Assembly: GCF_000974485.1 (NCBI RefSeq)
Contig: NZ_BBOM01000011.1
Coordinates: 310,001 to 374,000, forward strand
DNA: 64,000 nucleotides
Reading direction: 5' to 3'
DNA from: Streptomyces sp. NBRC 109706
GTDB taxonomy: Bacteria > Actinomycetota > Actinomycetes > Streptomycetales > Streptomycetaceae
In this document: one piece after another, positions 61,781 through 64,000 of the stretch
Layout: every line of letters starts with the position of its first letter
Numbering within the stretch: the stretch's first letter is position 1
Position numbers and translations under genes: made by a program
The notes under the pieces: generated by a model
Seen by the model: only the letters and a program-made list of their open reading frames with translations
Database searches by the model: none
Told to the model about the DNA's origin: nothing

Positions 61781-62278
61781 ATGTCCTTCCTCCGCCGCCG
61801 CAACGCAGCATCCCCCGCAGGGCCCGACTTCGACGTGCTGGCCATGGATCCGGGGGACTGGCCCGGGGTGCTCGGCGCCGGCCTGCTGCCGGCGCCGGAC
61901 GGAAGCTGCCAGGGCGTGGTGCTGCGCTACGACCTCTTCGGCGGACGCGGCCCCGCCATGGTCATCGGCAACCTCCCGGAGGGCTCCCCGGCGCGCGAAC
62001 GGGACGAGGACGATGTCCCGTTCGAGGTGCACCAGCTGCTCTCCGCGCTGGAGTTGGACGAGGAGGTCAGCTGCACGGGAACGGAGGAGGTGCCCGTGAT
62101 GCACGACGGGAACCTGCTGATCGTGCGGCGGGTGCTGTGCAGCGAGAGCCGGATCTCCTGCGTCCAGTTCGACCGCAACGACGGGGTGTTGGTCACCATC
62201 GCCAGCTGGGAGCGCCCCATCACGGACGAGCTGTACCAACTGCTCAAACCACTCCCGGCGGAGATGTTCCAACGCTGA
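61781..62278 (+). CDS. Hypothetical protein, actinomycete type
   Basis: 165 aa, soluble and acidic, no motif I recognise. Mixed alpha/beta with ARERDEDDVPFEVHQLLSAL and a paired strand section (VLVTIASWERPITDEL). An in-frame ATG three codons upstream exists, but the -10 spacing supports 61781. Function unknown. Confidence 0.7.
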   Translation: MSFLRRRNAASPAGPDFDVLAMDPGDWPGVLGAGLLPAPDGSCQGVVLRYDLFGGRGPAMVIGNLPEGSPARERDEDDVPFEVHQLLSALELDEEVSCTGTEEVPVMHDGNLLIVRRVLCSESRISCVQFDRNDGVLVTIASWERPITDELYQLLKPLPAEMFQR

Positions 62279-62303
62279 GCCCTCCCGGGCCGGGCAGGGC
62301 GGC

Positions 62304-63084
62304 TTATCGGTTGCCGCCGCCCGGTGGCCGTTCGGCGAGGCGGTGGAGAACGCCGGCGTAGGCGGCGGACTTGGCCTCCGGCGGGGCCGCCGAGGCCACG
62401 ACGGGGAAGGCACCCCGCAGGGCCGCGCGCAGGGCGGGGACCAGCTCCGGATGGGTGCGCCGGACCAGTCCGCCGGCGAGTACGACGACAGTCTCCGGCG
62501 GCAGTTCGGCCACACCGGCGATCGCGGAGGCGAGCAGTCGCACGATCCGCCGCCGGTCGGCGGGCAGCAACCGACGCGGCAGATACTCCCCGCCGACCCC
62601 CGCGTTCAGACACCCCCTGCGGCGGCAGCCGTGACAGACGCCGTCGCCGAAGCCGGTGCGATGGCTGAGGTCGAACGACGTCACCACCCGACCGCCCACC
62701 ACCAGCGCCCCGCCGAGACCGGTGCCGATCCCGGCGTAGAGCAGCGCGGCGGGCCTTTCGTCGCGCAGCAGCCACTCGCCGAGCGCGGCGGCGTGCGCGT
62801 CGTTCATCGAGACGGCGGGCGGCCGCCGATAGCCCAGCTCGCGCCAGGCCGCCACATCGTCCCAGCCCAGCTGGGTGGCGCCCCAGACACGTCCGTCGAT
62901 GACCAGGCCGGGGGGCGGTGAGGCCGAACACCCCGGGATTGTCCGTGAGTTGGGGCCCATCGGTGAAGCGGATGGCCCCCTCGGGGGTGAGCAATGTGCT
63001 CTGTACGGAGGAGCCGCCGACCTCCACGACATGGGTGACGCGGCGCGCCGCGAGTCGATCCGCCAGCGCCGACGGCAGCGTCAT
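62304..63084 (-). pseudogene. ROK-type sugar kinase-like gene with frameshift
   Basis: Residues 1-56 (VVEVGGSSVQSTLLTPEGAI, FTDGPQLTDNPGVFGLTAP) are in one frame. The rest (GLVIDGRVWGATQLGWDDV, AGIGTGLGGALVVGG, HRTGFGDGVCHGC, VVLAGGLVRR) is in another. They join if one base is removed from a run of six G on the plus strand (62910-62915). The joined ~259-residue product looks like a ROK/BadF-type kinase: phosphate loop at the N-terminus, GTGLGGA, and a Cys cluster (CHGCRRRGC) near the ROK zinc site. It is either a real pseudogene, a sequencing error in a homopolymer, or slippage. It follows the phosphotransferase gene by 20 bp. Confidence 0.7.
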
Positions 63085-63104
63085 GCCCACCCTTCCCGCA
63101 GGGG

Positions 63105-64000
63105 TCAGCGGGTGCCGACGGCGGCGCGGACTGCTCGGCGGGCTGTTGCCCAGTCGTCGTGCAGTCGCCGCAGCAGCAGCCGTTGTTCCTCACCGTACGC
63201 CGGGCCGCCCGCCGTCCGTTCCGCGGAGGCGGAGCCGGGGCGGTCCATCGCCCGGCGGACCGCCATGTCGCAGAGCCGGATCTCCCGGGTGAGCACCAGC
63301 ATCAGGTTGACCAGGAAGGCATCCCTGGCGTTCCGGCCGCCGGCCTGGGCGCGTTGGCTGATCTGGCGCCGCACCAGCGGCGATTCGCCGAGGGAGGCCC
63401 ACAGCGTGGCCAGATCGTAGTTGGGCAGGTACCAGCCGGCGGCCCCCCAACCGACGAGGACGGGGCCGGTCGGCGACAGCAGCACATGGGATAACAGGGC
63501 CTCACCGTGGCAGAACTGCCGGGTCGGCTCCTGCCTGGCGCGGCTGCGCACATCGTGCAGCAGGGTGTGCAGATCGCTCAGGTCACGGTCGGTCAGCAGC
63601 CCCAGGGCGTGGTAACGGGCCAGCTGGGCGCGGTAGTCGATGGCCTCGGGGAAGGCGTCCGGCGCCGGGCGCCAGGCGTTCAGCCGGGTCAGGGTGGCCA
63701 GGGTGGCGCGCAGGTCGGTCGCCGCCGGCGGCACCGAGGGATGGCGCCGCGCCGACGCGGCGCGCCCCGGCACGAACTCGGTGACCAGCGTGCGGGCCCC
63801 CGGATCGTCGGCGACCAGGCGCGGCAGCCGCACCGGCGGCCGATGCCGGACGAAGGCACGGTTGGCGGCTATTTCCCGATCGAGGCGGGTGCCCTCCTCC
63901 CCGTCGTCGAGAACGCACTTGGCGACGGCGGCGCGGCGGCCCGCCATGCCGGCCAGCACCACGGTGCCGCCGGCGTCCCGCAGCACCCGTGCCGGGCTGA
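63105..64000 (-). CDS. Phosphotransferase-fold protein, altered active site (partial)
   Basis: The 5' end runs off the window; the visible GTG at 63986 may be internal. APH-like fold, but the catalytic loop reads FCHGEALLSHVLL where related Streptomyces proteins have HGDALPRNVL-like sequence, and the metal-binding segment reads LVGWGAAGWYLPNYDLA instead of VDWEFAGW. So the catalytic Asp is Glu, the loop Asn is His, and the second metal Asp is Gly. It is probably a pseudokinase or a decaying gene. It lies upstream of the frameshifted ROK gene in the same direction. Confidence 0.8.
   Translation of the reverse strand, partial: SPARVLRDAGGTVVLAGMAGRRAAVAKCVLDDGEEGTRLDREIAANRAFVRHRPPVRLPRLVADDPGARTLVTEFVPGRAASARRHPSVPPAATDLRATLATLTRLNAWRPAPDAFPEAIDYRAQLARYHALGLLTDRDLSDLHTLLHDVRSRARQEPTRQFCHGEALLSHVLLSPTGPVLVGWGAAGWYLPNYDLATLWASLGESPLVRRQISQRAQAGGRNARDAFLVNLMLVLTREIRLCDMAVRRAMDRPGSASAERTAGGPAYGEEQRLLLRRLHDDWATARRAVRAAVGTR

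Noticed and set aside
1-64000. tRNA or rRNA genes
   Set aside because: I saw no cloverleaf-like segment with a CCA end or rRNA-like conserved stretch; a tRNA scan would be needed to be certain.

Overview
The window is high-GC actinomycete chromosome, most probably Streptomyces or a close relative. The evidence is strong third-position GC bias, many GTG starts, several leaderless genes, the sigma-R controlled rbpA gene, an lnt-ppm-fxsA cluster, EshA-type (Family 2B) encapsulins, an ECF42 sigma factor with its DGPF partner, and a mosaic of GC-rich intergenic repeats. I annotate 51 genes (one frameshifted, two cut by the window edges), plus promoters, operators, terminators and the larger gaps.

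Left end (1-13.3 kb): the 3' part of a nonribosomal peptide synthetase (NRPS) cluster. In order, the genes encode ..C-A-T-C (5' end missing), half-C-A-T, T-C, a CmlA-type diiron beta-hydroxylase (metallo-beta-lactamase fold), and C-A-T-TE. The line ends in a thioesterase and probably makes a small peptide with a beta-hydroxylated residue. From 13.4 to 17.9 kb there is a tight operon: membrane-anchored substrate-binding protein, TelA-like protein, lipoprotein with solute-binding plus von Willebrand A domains, and a small membrane protein.

Middle (17.9-45.6 kb): mostly housekeeping and small stress or redox genes. These include ECF42 sigma/DGPF, an MFS exporter back to back with a VTT-domain membrane protein, aldo-keto reductase, FMN oxidoreductase, YciO-like protein, cupin, acyl-CoA dehydrogenase, Lrp/AsnC regulator with an amidohydrolase, and lnt-ppm1-fxsA (lipoprotein acylation and protein O-mannosylation). 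They are followed by a phosphotransferase, a TetR/SDR divergent pair, rbpA, a YczE/YczR divergent pair, a VOC protein, a 1-kb repeat mosaic, a family A DNA polymerase-like protein, a DeoR regulator and a large multi-pass membrane protein.

Right part (45.6-64 kb): a parallel beta-helix/AAA ATPase fusion is divergent from two tandem Family 2B encapsulin shell genes. The two shell genes share a nearly identical 314-bp block, which suggests gene conversion, and are separated by a strong hairpin. A Pro/Gln-rich disordered protein is convergent with them. Next come a double TerD-domain protein, a Glu/Asp racemase-like protein, a Nudix hydrolase, PTS-type dihydroxyacetone kinase (dhaKLM), an MMPL transporter, a soluble Ser/Thr kinase with TPR repeats, a frameshifted ROK-like gene and a phosphotransferase-fold protein with altered catalytic residues. 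The encapsulin pair is the most interesting system here, followed by the NRPS/CmlA arrangement and the TelA operon. Protein family calls rest on motifs and sequence memory only; no database search was run.
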